From assembly GCF_009758205.1 (NCBI RefSeq), contig NZ_WRXN01000011.1, positions 1-64,000 on the forward strand: 64,000 nucleotides of DNA, given 5' to 3'. The position numbers were made by a program, and so were the translations under genes. Shown piece after piece: positions 38,431-46,478 of the stretch. The notes beneath the pieces were generated by a model. The model ran no database searches, was not told where the DNA came from, and saw only the letters and a program-made list of their open reading frames with translations. Position 1 is the first letter of the stretch, and every line of letters starts with the position of its first letter. Source of the stretch: Chitinophaga tropicalis. GTDB lineage: Bacteria; Bacteroidota; Bacteroidia; Chitinophagales; Chitinophagaceae.

Positions 38431-39236
38431 CTGGTATATCCTAATTCGTTCATAAATTGACTGAACTGGTTATGCACAGTCTTGAACTGTTCACTGCTTA
38501 CGGGCCTTTCCCCGTACCATATATATTCATAGTCCAGTGTCAGACCGGCAAATGCCTTGTACCACGGCGTAGAGATCATACTTCTCAGGTATGCTGCATT
38601 TGTCTTTTCCCGGCTGTAGGTAATGATCTGTTTGTCTGACAGCAAACGTAATGTTTGCAGATAGAGCAAACGTACTGCCAGCCGGTATTTACCCTGTGCA
38701 ATGGCATCTGTTATCTGCTGTTCATATACAGTTATTTCCAGGTCTTCGTCAGTAAGTTTTATATCTGTACCGGTTGCTGCTTCTTTTTTTGTAGAGATGT
38801 AACCGTTGCGTTTCAGATAAGTATACGTGGCTGTTATTAAACCTCCTATAAGTAGTGCCAGTATCAACCGGTGAAATATGCCGAAAAGCTGCAGGAATGC
38901 CAGATAGATATTTTCCAGCCAGGTCAGGTCTGAACGCTCCGTCTCTTTTTTCCTGCTCAGTTTATACTTCATCGCTTTGTCGGCACGCATCTCATCCATC
39001 ACTTTACCAGGCACTTTACGCAGGATCAGTCTTCCGGAATAATAATCGCTCATGGTATCTGCGTCAATAGCCAGCTCCTGGTCCCAGAGATAGTGTACGG
39101 GGGCCACTGTATCCTCATCTGTATACTCTTCTTCTGCCTCCTCAGCATAGACAGTATCTGTCGGGGCTTGTGCCTTTAACAGGAAGGAGCTGCACAGAAG
39201 CAACAACAGTATATAATAAAAGCTCGCTTTCCTCAT
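38427..39236 (-). CDS. DUF4129 domain membrane protein
   Basis: The 269-aa protein has a signal peptide (YILLLLLCSSFLLKAQ), an acidic stretch (EEAEEEYTDED), one transmembrane helix (LILALLIGGLITATYTYL, about residues 124-141) and the C-terminal DUF4129 domain (GKYRLAVRLLYLQTLRLLSDKQIITYSREKTNAAYL). It overlaps the SpoIIM-like gene and the DUF4350 gene by 4 nt each (ATGA). The family function is unknown; its presence here defines the MoxR cluster. Confidence 0.82.
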   Translation of the reverse strand: MRKASFYYILLLLLCSSFLLKAQAPTDTVYAEEAEEEYTDEDTVAPVHYLWDQELAIDADTMSDYYSGRLILRKVPGKVMDEMRADKAMKYKLSRKKETERSDLTWLENIYLAFLQLFGIFHRLILALLIGGLITATYTYLKRNGYISTKKEAATGTDIKLTDEDLEITVYEQQITDAIAQGKYRLAVRLLYLQTLRLLSDKQIITYSREKTNAAYLRSMISTPWYKAFAGLTLDYEYIWYGERPVSSEQFKTVHNQFSQFMNELGYTR

Positions 39237-40213
39237 TTTACTGTCTTTATAACTTTTCTTTCATGGTCCAGACTATATCCTTTGCGATGCAGCCATATGG
39301 GATATACTATAAAGTACCCTATTATAAACAACAGTGACACCAATAGTATGCTGATGCTGGTCCACATAGGCATTTCTGTATACCTGGTTACAAATCCCTC
39401 CAGGAAAGCCGCCACAATGAATATAGGCACCAGGGATATCACGATCTTTACACCATCGCGGGCTGATGCTTTCATTGCATCCAGCCGTTTACGCGTACCA
39501 GGGAAGAGCAGGCCGCTCACCATTACCAGGCCCGCGGCGCCTGAAATTACAATGGCAGATATTTCCAGTGTACCGTGTATCCAGATAACAAGCACCGATT
39601 TCAGACCCAATCCCTTTGAGAAAAAATAATACTGGAAGGCACCCAGCATCACTCCGTTCTTCATCAGCACATACAGATTGCCTATCAGTGTGATACCGCT
39701 GACAAAACAAAGCAACGCCACCTGGATATTATTCTTGGCTATCCAGATGAACATCCACAACGGGTTGTCCTGTTTGTATACATTAAAAGGATCTCCCCTG
39801 CTAATGTTCCGTTCTGTCATGCTTATATATTCATCCCCCATTACACCTCTTACAAAAGTTTCATCATGTGCCGCAGAGAATGCAGCAAGAACACAGAAAG
39901 AGAAAAAATATAAAAAGGTGAAGAGGAATAAGCGGTGATAACGGCGGAATAATAACGGGAGCTCAAATCTGAAAAAGTTTAAAAACCTGCCGTCCCTGTC
40001 CTTGCGATTACCGTAAATATGATGATAAATGCCTGCAGCCAGGCCATTGATATAACTGGTTACCTTGCTGAAGCTGTAGAAGGTCTTGGCATAAGCAAGA
40101 TCATCCAGTAAGCTGGTAAAACGTTCCGCCATCTCGTCAGGATCAGCAGTTGGCTCTTCCTGGTATTTCTTCCAGCGGGGAAGGTTCTTTTTAATGAAGG
40201 TTGACTCACGCAT
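39233..40213 (-). CDS. SpoIIM-like (stage II sporulation protein M) membrane protein
   Basis: The 326-aa protein is a multi-pass membrane protein of the SpoIIM family. An N-terminal cytosolic part (about 95 residues) with helical repeats is followed by about five to six transmembrane helices, including FLFTFLYFFSFCVLAAFSA and the family segment IWIHGTLEISAIVISGAAGL. This organism does not sporulate as far as the window shows; SpoIIM-like proteins occur widely outside spore formers next to RDD and MoxR genes. It is the first gene of the coupled cluster. Confidence 0.85.
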   Translation of the reverse strand: MRESTFIKKNLPRWKKYQEEPTADPDEMAERFTSLLDDLAYAKTFYSFSKVTSYINGLAAGIYHHIYGNRKDRDGRFLNFFRFELPLLFRRYHRLFLFTFLYFFSFCVLAAFSAAHDETFVRGVMGDEYISMTERNISRGDPFNVYKQDNPLWMFIWIAKNNIQVALLCFVSGITLIGNLYVLMKNGVMLGAFQYYFFSKGLGLKSVLVIWIHGTLEISAIVISGAAGLVMVSGLLFPGTRKRLDAMKASARDGVKIVISLVPIFIVAAFLEGFVTRYTEMPMWTSISILLVSLLFIIGYFIVYPIWLHRKGYSLDHERKVIKTVK

Positions 40214-40357
40214 GGGTTATAAATTAGCCGGTAAACCATCTACATGGTTCATAGCAGTACTTTCTTGTCAGAATATACTAAAAATTCAAACTGTGACATT
40301 GTCAAAATTCCCCCTGACAGACCTTACAAACATATACATAAATTAGTAAATTCGTAC

Positions 40358-41083
40358 ATGGCTAATATAAAAATACCAACATCTTTCAATATAGACCTGG
40401 AATTTGAAACGGCCAATATGGGAAAGCGATTCCTGGCCTGGGTGATAGATCATGTGATCAAGTTTGTATATGTCTGGGCAATAGCCTACACCCTGAGCAA
40501 TCTGGGTATAAGAGGAGATAATTACCTGATAGTTTATACATTGGTAGGAGGTATTCCTTTTATGTGCTATTTCCTTGTACTGGAAATACTAATGAACGGG
40601 CAAACACCCGGCAAGCTGGCATTGGGTATTAAGATCAGGAATATGCATGGAGGGAAACCCAGTCTCAGCCAGCATCTGATCAGGTGGCTGTTCCGGGTAA
40701 TTGAAACCCCTTACCTTTTCATCAACGCGCTTATACCTATCATTGCCATGCTGCGCTCTCCTTATGATCAACGCCTCGGAGATATTGTAGCAGGTACAAT
40801 TGTGGTGAATACGCGGACCAAAGCCAGCATTCAGGACACTATTTTCCGTGACATGTCTGCAATGGACTATCAGCCCCGTTTTCCACAGATACTTAAGTTG
40901 TCTGACAGAGATATGAATAAGATCAAAGAACTGATGGACCAGGCCATCCGTTCCAACAATTCAGAACTGACAGCCCGCGTTGCCTACAGGGTCAGAGATG
41001 TGCTGGAGATCCAGACAGAAATGCTGCCGGAAGAGTTTCTCGAAACTGTGATCAACGATTATAACTACTATACCACAAGGTAA
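40358..41083 (+). CDS. RDD family membrane protein
   Basis: The 241-aa protein has an RDD domain with about three to four transmembrane helices: FLAWVIDHVIKFVYVWAIAY with the family's Arg-x-x-A-x-x-x-D signature (GKRFLAWVIDH), GQTPGKLALGIKIRN, and YDQRLGDIVAGTIVV. A soluble C-terminal part (residues 155-241) is helical. I start it at ATG 40358 (MANIKIPTSFNI); the longer frame from 40244 adds a non-membrane segment with no family support. It is divergent from the SpoIIM-like gene. RDD proteins are proposed transporters or antiporters; the role here is unknown. Confidence 0.82.
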   Translation: MANIKIPTSFNIDLEFETANMGKRFLAWVIDHVIKFVYVWAIAYTLSNLGIRGDNYLIVYTLVGGIPFMCYFLVLEILMNGQTPGKLALGIKIRNMHGGKPSLSQHLIRWLFRVIETPYLFINALIPIIAMLRSPYDQRLGDIVAGTIVVNTRTKASIQDTIFRDMSAMDYQPRFPQILKLSDRDMNKIKELMDQAIRSNNSELTARVAYRVRDVLEIQTEMLPEEFLETVINDYNYYTTR

Positions 41084-41554
41084 TTACTTCCGTACTACCC
41101 GGGTGCCGGTCCATTTATCATGCCAGGTGACAGTATCAAAACCCGAGAACACCTCAAACGGCACTATTCTGCACAATGTTCTGAACAGGGCATCTTTCCA
41201 GGTGACCGGGCTACCGTCCAGCCTGACAGCCCTGGTGCCTGTAATGAGCTTTCCCAGGGTCTGCCCTTTAAACATTGCTTCCGCTACTATATAATACAGC
41301 ATTGCTCCTGGAAACATCAGAATCATGGCAACACTGATAAATGCACTTTCTGCATCGTCAGACACACCCAGCCCCAGGAAAATACCGAATACAAAAGCAG
41401 CAATGATAAAGACCAGGAAACCACACACGACGGCAGCTACCTGATCTATTACCAGGTTGGCGAAACGTCTTTCCATATTTGCAGGCCGGAGCTCCTGCAG
41501 GTCTGACAGATCCTGTAACAGGTCTTCTTTTTCGAAAGAGAATTGAGTTGACAT
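41084..41554 (-). CDS. second RDD family membrane protein
   Basis: The 156-aa protein is a short RDD protein with three transmembrane helices: MERRFANLVIDQVAAVVCGFLVF (RDD signature), MILMFPGAMLYYIVAEA, and GQTLGKLITGTRAVRLDGSPVTWKDALFRTLCRIVPFE. I start it at ATG 41554 (MSTQFSFEKEDL) rather than 41602. Its stop codon directly abuts the stop of the other RDD gene with no base between them. The two RDD proteins share the GQT-x-GKL motif and may be old duplicates. Confidence 0.82.
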   Translation of the reverse strand: MSTQFSFEKEDLLQDLSDLQELRPANMERRFANLVIDQVAAVVCGFLVFIIAAFVFGIFLGLGVSDDAESAFISVAMILMFPGAMLYYIVAEAMFKGQTLGKLITGTRAVRLDGSPVTWKDALFRTLCRIVPFEVFSGFDTVTWHDKWTGTRVVRK

Positions 41555-41625
41555 AAAATTTAAGATCAAAAAGAACTGCCGGCCCATCAGAGCCGGCAGC
41601 ATATTATGGCAAAGATGAAAATTTA

Positions 41626-42063
41626 TCAGACAGCGGGAGTACCGATGCTATCTATTTTGTTATCCAGGTGTGCTCCGCCTGCACCACCTGGCCCAAGATA
41701 AACACTATCTCCAAAGGCCAGGATAGGATAAAATATTATCCCCAGGAAAATAAGCCCGACAGTGAATCCTTCTCCTTTACCAAAGCTCTTGCTAAGCAGG
41801 TTAGTATGCACGATGGCAATATAAATGTTATAAAATGGAATAAGGTAAAGAAGGAAATGCCAATCCGGTTTCCCGATAATTCTCATCAGTACTACAGCTG
41901 AATAGATCGGTACAATACTGGCCCAGCCTGGCTGTCCGGCTTTTGTAAAGATCCTCCACATAGCAACGATAATTATCAGACAGATAGCCCAGAAAAACAG
42001 CATAAATGTAAGGAATACGCCGGCCATTGCTGCTTCAGCGCCGGTACTTTCATAATTTTGCAT
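41626..42063 (-). CDS. DUF5684-like membrane protein
   Basis: The 145-aa protein has three to four transmembrane helices (FLTFMLFFWAICLIIIVAMW; VVLMRIIGKPDWHFLLYLIPFYNIYIAIV; GLIFLGIIFYPILAFG) with the segment IFTKAGQPGWASIVPIYS, typical of the DUF5684 family, which is sometimes labelled signal peptidase I-like. No catalytic serine/lysine pair of a signal peptidase is visible, so I do not assign peptidase activity. It precedes the RDD gene on the same strand by 71 nt. Confidence 0.7.
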   Translation of the reverse strand: MQNYESTGAEAAMAGVFLTFMLFFWAICLIIIVAMWRIFTKAGQPGWASIVPIYSAVVLMRIIGKPDWHFLLYLIPFYNIYIAIVHTNLLSKSFGKGEGFTVGLIFLGIIFYPILAFGDSVYLGPGGAGGAHLDNKIDSIGTPAV

Positions 42064-42264
42064 TGTACTTGAGGTTTAGGTTAAATGTTAATACATACAA
42101 AATAAAAATAATGTTTTATATATCAAAATTTTGATACTATTATTTTTTTCGCTTATCCTTCTTCTCTATAACAGCAAATAGTGATTAATTGATCACTGTA
42201 AGATTCATTTTTGTATATTTTTCCCTCTCCAGGCAACTCAAATTGCCCCACACCTCAATTAATA

Positions 42265-42295
42265 TTTGTTTTTTATTACAATTAGTTTACCTTTG
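42265..42295 (+). promoter_or_regulatory. SRP RNA promoter
   Basis: TTTG (42265-42268), 19 nt, TACCTTTG (42288-42295): a perfect Bacteroidota promoter. The RNA would start at the G at 42301, six bases after the -7 element, which fits the predicted 5' end of the RNA and calibrates start sites elsewhere in the window. Confidence 0.85.
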
Positions 42296-42300
42296 CAACC

Positions 42301-42396
42301 GGCAAGTCTTATACGACCAGCTCCTGCTGAACTCCCCCAGGACAGGAATGTAGCAAGGGTAGGCGGTTGTAGCGGTGCGATGTAAGTAACTTGCCG
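42301..42396 (+). ncRNA. ffs: signal recognition particle RNA (small type)
   Basis: This RNA of about 96 nt has the conserved SRP domain IV core: CCAGGACAGGAATG, then TAGCAAGGGTAGG, with the GGAA tetraloop and the asymmetric and symmetric internal loops that bind Ffh. The ends pair (ggcaagt / acttgcc), and eleven T residues follow directly as a terminator. It is the 4.5S-like form without an Alu domain. It works with Ffh in targeting membrane proteins. Confidence 0.92.
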
Positions 42397-42643
42397 TTTT
42401 TTTTTTCCTTTTATTCCAGGTCATCATCATAAGGGATAGTCAGTGTACTATTTTCCTAAACTACTCAAATAATATGACCTGACACTCTGCACAATACCCT
42501 CCAGCTGTTTATTTCACGTATCCGGTATACAGGTTCATCAACAATGAACTAAGATCTTTCACACAACGACAGTTGATTATAAAATATTTGTTGCGTACTA
42601 TTGCAACGGCATAAATTTATTAAACAGACTAAATCATTTCACA

Positions 42644-43294
42644 ATGAAATTCTTTATAGATACAGCAAATCTCGCACAGATAAAAGAAGCAAACGACCTG
42701 GGCGTACTCGACGGTGTTACTACCAACCCTTCTCTGATGGCTAAAGAAGGCATCAAAGGTGAAGCTAACATCCTGAAACATTACGAAGCAATCTGTGAAC
42801 TGGTAGACGGACCAATCAGCGCGGAAGTACTTTCTACCGAATTCAACAGCATTATCGAAGAAGGTAAAAAACTGGCTGCCATCCACCCAAACATCGTAGT
42901 GAAAGTTCCTATGATCAAGGACGGTGTAAAAGCTCTGAAATGGTTTACTGACAACGGTATCAAAACAAACTGTACACTGGTATTCTCTGCAGGTCAGGCT
43001 ATCCTGGCAGCTAAAGCCGGTGCTTCTTTCGTTTCCCCATTCATCGGCCGTATCGACGATAGCGGTTGGGATGGTGTTGAACTGATTGCTCAGATTGCAC
43101 AGATATACAGCGTACAGGGCTTCAAAACTGAGATCCTCGCTGCTTCCATCCGTACTCCACTGCACATCATCAAATGTGCTGAAGCCGGCGCAGACGTTTG
43201 CACCTGCCCACTGGATTCCATCCTGGGCCTGCTGAAACACCCGCTGACTGACATCGGCCTGGCTAAATTCCTGGAAGATGCGAAAAAAATGTAG
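42644..43294 (+). CDS. transaldolase (short, FSA/TalC type)
   Basis: The 216-aa protein is a short transaldolase of the TalC/fructose-6-phosphate aldolase family: MKFFIDTANLAQIKEANDLG, DGVTTNPSLMAKEG, the Schiff-base lysine in IVVKVPMIKDG (about residue 87), NCTLVFSAGQAILAAKAGA, SPFIGRIDD. The gene sits in the pentose phosphate pathway and transfers dihydroxyacetone units between sugar phosphates. True transaldolase versus fructose-6-phosphate aldolase activity cannot be decided by eye. A TTTG (42587-42590), 21 nt, TAAATTTA promoter lies upstream and a terminator follows. Codon use is strongly biased, as for highly expressed genes. Confidence 0.9.
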   Translation: MKFFIDTANLAQIKEANDLGVLDGVTTNPSLMAKEGIKGEANILKHYEAICELVDGPISAEVLSTEFNSIIEEGKKLAAIHPNIVVKVPMIKDGVKALKWFTDNGIKTNCTLVFSAGQAILAAKAGASFVSPFIGRIDDSGWDGVELIAQIAQIYSVQGFKTEILAASIRTPLHIIKCAEAGADVCTCPLDSILGLLKHPLTDIGLAKFLEDAKKM

Positions 43295-43316
43295 TTCATA
43301 CTTTTAGATGGTATAT

Positions 43317-43352
43317 TCCCCCGGTACTGCCATGTATCGGGGGATTTTTTTT
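43317..43352 (+). terminator. transaldolase terminator
   Basis: The stem tcccccg / cggggga (43317-43344) with a 14-nt loop is followed by eight T residues, 23 nt after the transaldolase stop. Confidence 0.88.
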
Positions 43353-43470
43353 GCCACATCATTAAAAATTTTCAGCCGCACACGGCACAAACAACCCTCT
43401 CTCAAAAATCCATTTTCAAGTCGTACATCAAAAAGAAATTAAACTGATGCAGTACTTTTTTACAATAAAC

Positions 43471-43502
43471 TTTCATTTTTTTCTGAAAGTATTGTAACTT
43501 TG
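43471..43502 (+). promoter_or_regulatory. promoter of the NDH-2 gene
   Basis: TTTC (43471-43474), 20 nt, TAACTTTG (43495-43502). The -7 box is a full match and the -33 box has one mismatch. The expected start near 43508 gives a leader of about 67 nt. Confidence 0.65.
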
Positions 43503-43574
43503 ATACGCAATTATAAACTCCGGCGTTTGAAGACTTTTCTCTGATTTTATTTATTTGATCTAAATGAATGTTTT

Positions 43575-44894
43575 ATGATTCAACCGAACATTCCGGAGTC
43601 GGGGCTCCCCCGTGTAGTTATTGTAGGTGGCGGTTTTGGCGGTATCAATCTCGCTAAAAAACTTAAAAATGCACCGGTACAGGTAGTAATGCTGGACAGG
43701 AACAACTATCACCTTTTTCAACCCCTGCTGTACCAGGTATCTACCGCCGGCCTCGAAACAGACAGCATCGCATTTCCCCTCCGCGGTATATTCAAACATC
43801 AGAAAAACTTCATCTTCCGAATGGCTGAAGTAACCGGTGTACGTCCCAATGAAAATATACTGGAAACAGGTATCGGGGAATTAAAGTACGACTACCTGGT
43901 ACTGGCCACCGGCAGCACCACCAACTTCTTCGGTAATAAAGTGATAGAAGAACATGCTATTGGCATGAAGTCCCTGATAGAAGCCGTACAGATCCGTAAT
44001 TATGTTATAAAACAGTTTGAAGAAAGCCTGCTCCTGAATGACGAAGAACAGATCAGGGCTAAACTGACCTTCATCATGGTAGGTGGTGGGCCCACCGGCG
44101 TTGAACTGGCAGGCGCCTTTGCAGAACTGCGTAAATATATCATGCCGAAAGATTATCCGGAACTACCGGTAGATCTCATGAAGATCTATCTCATTGAAGG
44201 TAGCCCAAGGATATTGAACGGTATGAGCGAAAACTCTTCCCAAAGATCACTGGAAAGCCTGGAGAAACTGGGAGTTACCGTATTGTGCAACACTGTAGTG
44301 AAAGAATATGATGGCAGAACACTCCTGCTCAGCAACGGCGAAAAACTGATCAGTCAGTCCCTGCTCTGGGCTGCAGGTGTGAAAGGCGTTCCGGTAACAG
44401 GTATCTCTTCCAACATCGTTCTGCCCAACGGCCGCATACAGGTGAATGAGTTTAACCAGGTACAGGGCCACAACAACATCTTCGCCATCGGAGACATTGC
44501 ACAAATGGTGAACGATCCTAAGTTCCCTAAAGGATACCCAATGGTAGCACAGGTTGCCATACAACAGGGAGCTAACCTGGCAGGGAATATTTTAAAAATG
44601 AGAAAAGCCGCCAGCACACTGAACCTGAAGCCATTTAAATACAATGACCTGGGTAGTATGGCTACTATCGGCCGTAACCACGCGGTCGCTGAGTTTGCAG
44701 GAATGAAACTGAGTGGCTATTTCGCATGGATGGTATGGATGATAGTGCACCTTATGAGCTTACTGGGCTTCCGTAATAAACTCGTTGTGTTCAGTAACTG
44801 GTTCTACCGCTACTTTACATTTGACAGAGGTACACGTATTATTATCAAACGCGGAGCTGCAAATATTGTGAAACTCCGTCAGACAGTACAATAA
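43575..44894 (+). CDS. ndh: type II NADH dehydrogenase (NDH-2)
   Basis: The 439-aa protein is a flavin-dependent NADH:quinone oxidoreductase of the NDH-2 family. It has two nucleotide-binding folds: FAD site VVIVGGGFGGINLAKKL (about residues 11-27) and NADH site FIMVGGGPTGVELAGAFAEL (about 164-183), plus the second FAD contact FAIGDIAQM (about 302-310). The C-terminal part (FAWMVWMIVHLMSLLGFRNK) is hydrophobic and amphipathic, as used for membrane attachment. It passes electrons from NADH to menaquinone without pumping protons. It is a single-gene unit with its own promoter and terminator. Confidence 0.9.
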   Translation: MIQPNIPESGLPRVVIVGGGFGGINLAKKLKNAPVQVVMLDRNNYHLFQPLLYQVSTAGLETDSIAFPLRGIFKHQKNFIFRMAEVTGVRPNENILETGIGELKYDYLVLATGSTTNFFGNKVIEEHAIGMKSLIEAVQIRNYVIKQFEESLLLNDEEQIRAKLTFIMVGGGPTGVELAGAFAELRKYIMPKDYPELPVDLMKIYLIEGSPRILNGMSENSSQRSLESLEKLGVTVLCNTVVKEYDGRTLLLSNGEKLISQSLLWAAGVKGVPVTGISSNIVLPNGRIQVNEFNQVQGHNNIFAIGDIAQMVNDPKFPKGYPMVAQVAIQQGANLAGNILKMRKAASTLNLKPFKYNDLGSMATIGRNHAVAEFAGMKLSGYFAWMVWMIVHLMSLLGFRNKLVVFSNWFYRYFTFDRGTRIIIKRGAANIVKLRQTVQ

Positions 44895-44906
44895 ACTAAA
44901 CTAAAT

Positions 44907-44940
44907 AAAAACGCTTTTGTCTTACGGCAAAAGCGTTTTT
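44907..44940. terminator. bidirectional terminator after NDH-2
   Basis: A 13-bp stem (aaaaacgcttttg / caaaagcgttttt) with an 8-nt loop lies between the convergent ends of the NDH-2 gene and the DUF5103 gene and can serve both. Confidence 0.9.
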
Positions 44941-44978
44941 ATTATTTGGACAATCAGCCCCTGCAGCCCAACTACTTT

Positions 44979-46271
44979 TTATTTTCTGCTCAGCATAGAA
45001 TTCAGTGTTGTCGTAGCTACCAGTTCATCAGAACGGCCGCCCAACGCACGATAATATACCAGGATGGTATAATTGTTCTCTGTCTCCCACCAATCTCCTT
45101 CTGTAACTTTCGTATCTGGTAAACTGCCTGGCACACTTGTATCGACAAGACCATAGATATAATTATAAAATCCCTGTTTCAGGAACAAAGAACCTTCATA
45201 CGCTCTTGTATTAGGGTTGTACACCATCAGATTATTCTCATTACACTCATAGTCTGTAAGCTGCCCGATGATGTACATATTATACCCCGCAAAAGGTTCA
45301 GCCGCAGGATAACTGAAATGTACCGTAGCATAGTCTCCCTCATAAAAAGGATCATAATCATCTATTGTTGCCAGGTAATAAAGCCCATTGATGTCCTTTA
45401 TATACTGGTAGATCTTATTTCCTCTTTCAATATCCGGCAGGGCATATACATCTGTATGATCTTTCGCATATTCCGTATTCTTTACCCTCTCTGTCTGTAA
45501 CCTGAAACTACGCAGATCTATCCACCGCCATTCCTTACCTGCCGGCATCACACAATCCACTTCCCAGTTATATTCCAGTATGTTACCCTTTACAAACAGG
45601 GGCCGGGGAAATTTAACAGCATTATCCCAACGGTAGTTCTGCAGGATCACCACTTTCATCTGGTCAAACGGATTCACGACATTCAACCCCGTCGTATTCA
45701 CAGAGAAATTCACTTTCTGATAAGTACGGAAGATCTTTGGTGTTACCGGCTGCTGGATAAAACCGCTTACTCCCGCTTTATTAGCTATTACCAACATTCT
45801 GCGGGTGAATACCAGCTGACTGGTATCGCTGTCAAGGTATACCTTTAACAGATAGTTACCTGACTTTATGGGATAGCAGTTCTGGTTAGGCAACTGTACA
45901 GTATAATGCGTATACCTCTGCAACGCAATGCTTGAAAAACGGTAATCCTGTATCCTGTTCTCCGAAAACCCACGCATGTACTCCAGCTGGTTGATCTGGG
46001 CCGGTGTCCAGTCAGCATTACAGAGTATGAATGTGTAGAAGTAATTCTTGATATCGTTATCCATATCGTCAAAGCTGAGCTCCAGCTTATCACCACCATT
46101 GAGGGTGATCATCGGGTAACTCAACTGGTCTCCTGCCTGGTTGAACTTAACAGAACGGATATTCTTGTAGTAAACGTGGTCAGGACCAATGGTATTTTCC
46201 TGTGCAGCTACCGGTAAGATATATGCCAGCAAGCAGATTACAGGTGCGTAGAAGAATGGTTTTATCTTCAT
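44979..46271 (-). CDS. DUF5103 protein, probable T9SS translocon Plug
   Basis: The 430-aa protein has a signal peptide (CLLAYILPVAAQ) and the DUF5103 architecture: VYYKNIRSVKFNQAGDQLSYPMITLN at the start, NYFYTFILCNADWTPAQINQLEYMRGF, YRFSSIALQRYTHYTVQLPN, and a C-terminal domain with YNMYIIGQLTDYECNENNLMVYNPNTRAYEGSLFLKQGFYNYIYG. A DUF5103 protein is the Plug subunit seen bound to SprA in the type IX secretion translocon of Flavobacterium johnsoniae; it closes the periplasmic end of the channel. This supports a type IX secretion system in the organism, though no other T9SS gene is in the window. Confidence 0.8.
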   Translation of the reverse strand: MKIKPFFYAPVICLLAYILPVAAQENTIGPDHVYYKNIRSVKFNQAGDQLSYPMITLNGGDKLELSFDDMDNDIKNYFYTFILCNADWTPAQINQLEYMRGFSENRIQDYRFSSIALQRYTHYTVQLPNQNCYPIKSGNYLLKVYLDSDTSQLVFTRRMLVIANKAGVSGFIQQPVTPKIFRTYQKVNFSVNTTGLNVVNPFDQMKVVILQNYRWDNAVKFPRPLFVKGNILEYNWEVDCVMPAGKEWRWIDLRSFRLQTERVKNTEYAKDHTDVYALPDIERGNKIYQYIKDINGLYYLATIDDYDPFYEGDYATVHFSYPAAEPFAGYNMYIIGQLTDYECNENNLMVYNPNTRAYEGSLFLKQGFYNYIYGLVDTSVPGSLPDTKVTEGDWWETENNYTILVYYRALGGRSDELVATTTLNSMLSRK

Positions 46272-46320
46272 AATCTCATTTCAAGGAAACATTAAGGTAC
46301 AATTTTTTCAACTTTGTGCC

Positions 46321-46437
46321 CTATCTCAGGCTGACCAACGGTCAACCTCTTCCCAAACCTATCTCACTCTCTTCTAAAATATCTCCGGCTGACCGCAGGC
46401 CAGCCTCCTCCCAAAACCTATCTCCTCCCTTTCTAAA
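46321..46437. repeat. two tandem 58-59 bp imperfect repeats
   Basis: Unit 1 (46321-46379) and unit 2 (46380-46437) both read ctatctc-like start, ggctgacc, an inverted partner (ggtcaacc or ggccagcc), cctcttccc / cctcctccc, aaacctatctc and end in ttctaaaa. Each unit contains a small stem-loop of 7 of 8 pairs. It lies between the divergent DUF5103 and FtsX-type genes and so overlaps their promoter region. Confidence 0.75.
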
Positions 46438-46478
46438 AGAATCTTAATATTGAAAAAAGAAAGACAGATATTTGTTCT

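Noticed and set aside
39233..40213. SpoIIM-like gene as evidence of sporulation
   Set aside because: The family is common in non-spore-formers next to MoxR and RDD genes; no other sporulation gene is present.
41626..42063. Signal peptidase I
   Set aside because: The family is sometimes labelled so, but no Ser/Lys catalytic pair or periplasmic catalytic domain is visible in this 145-aa protein.
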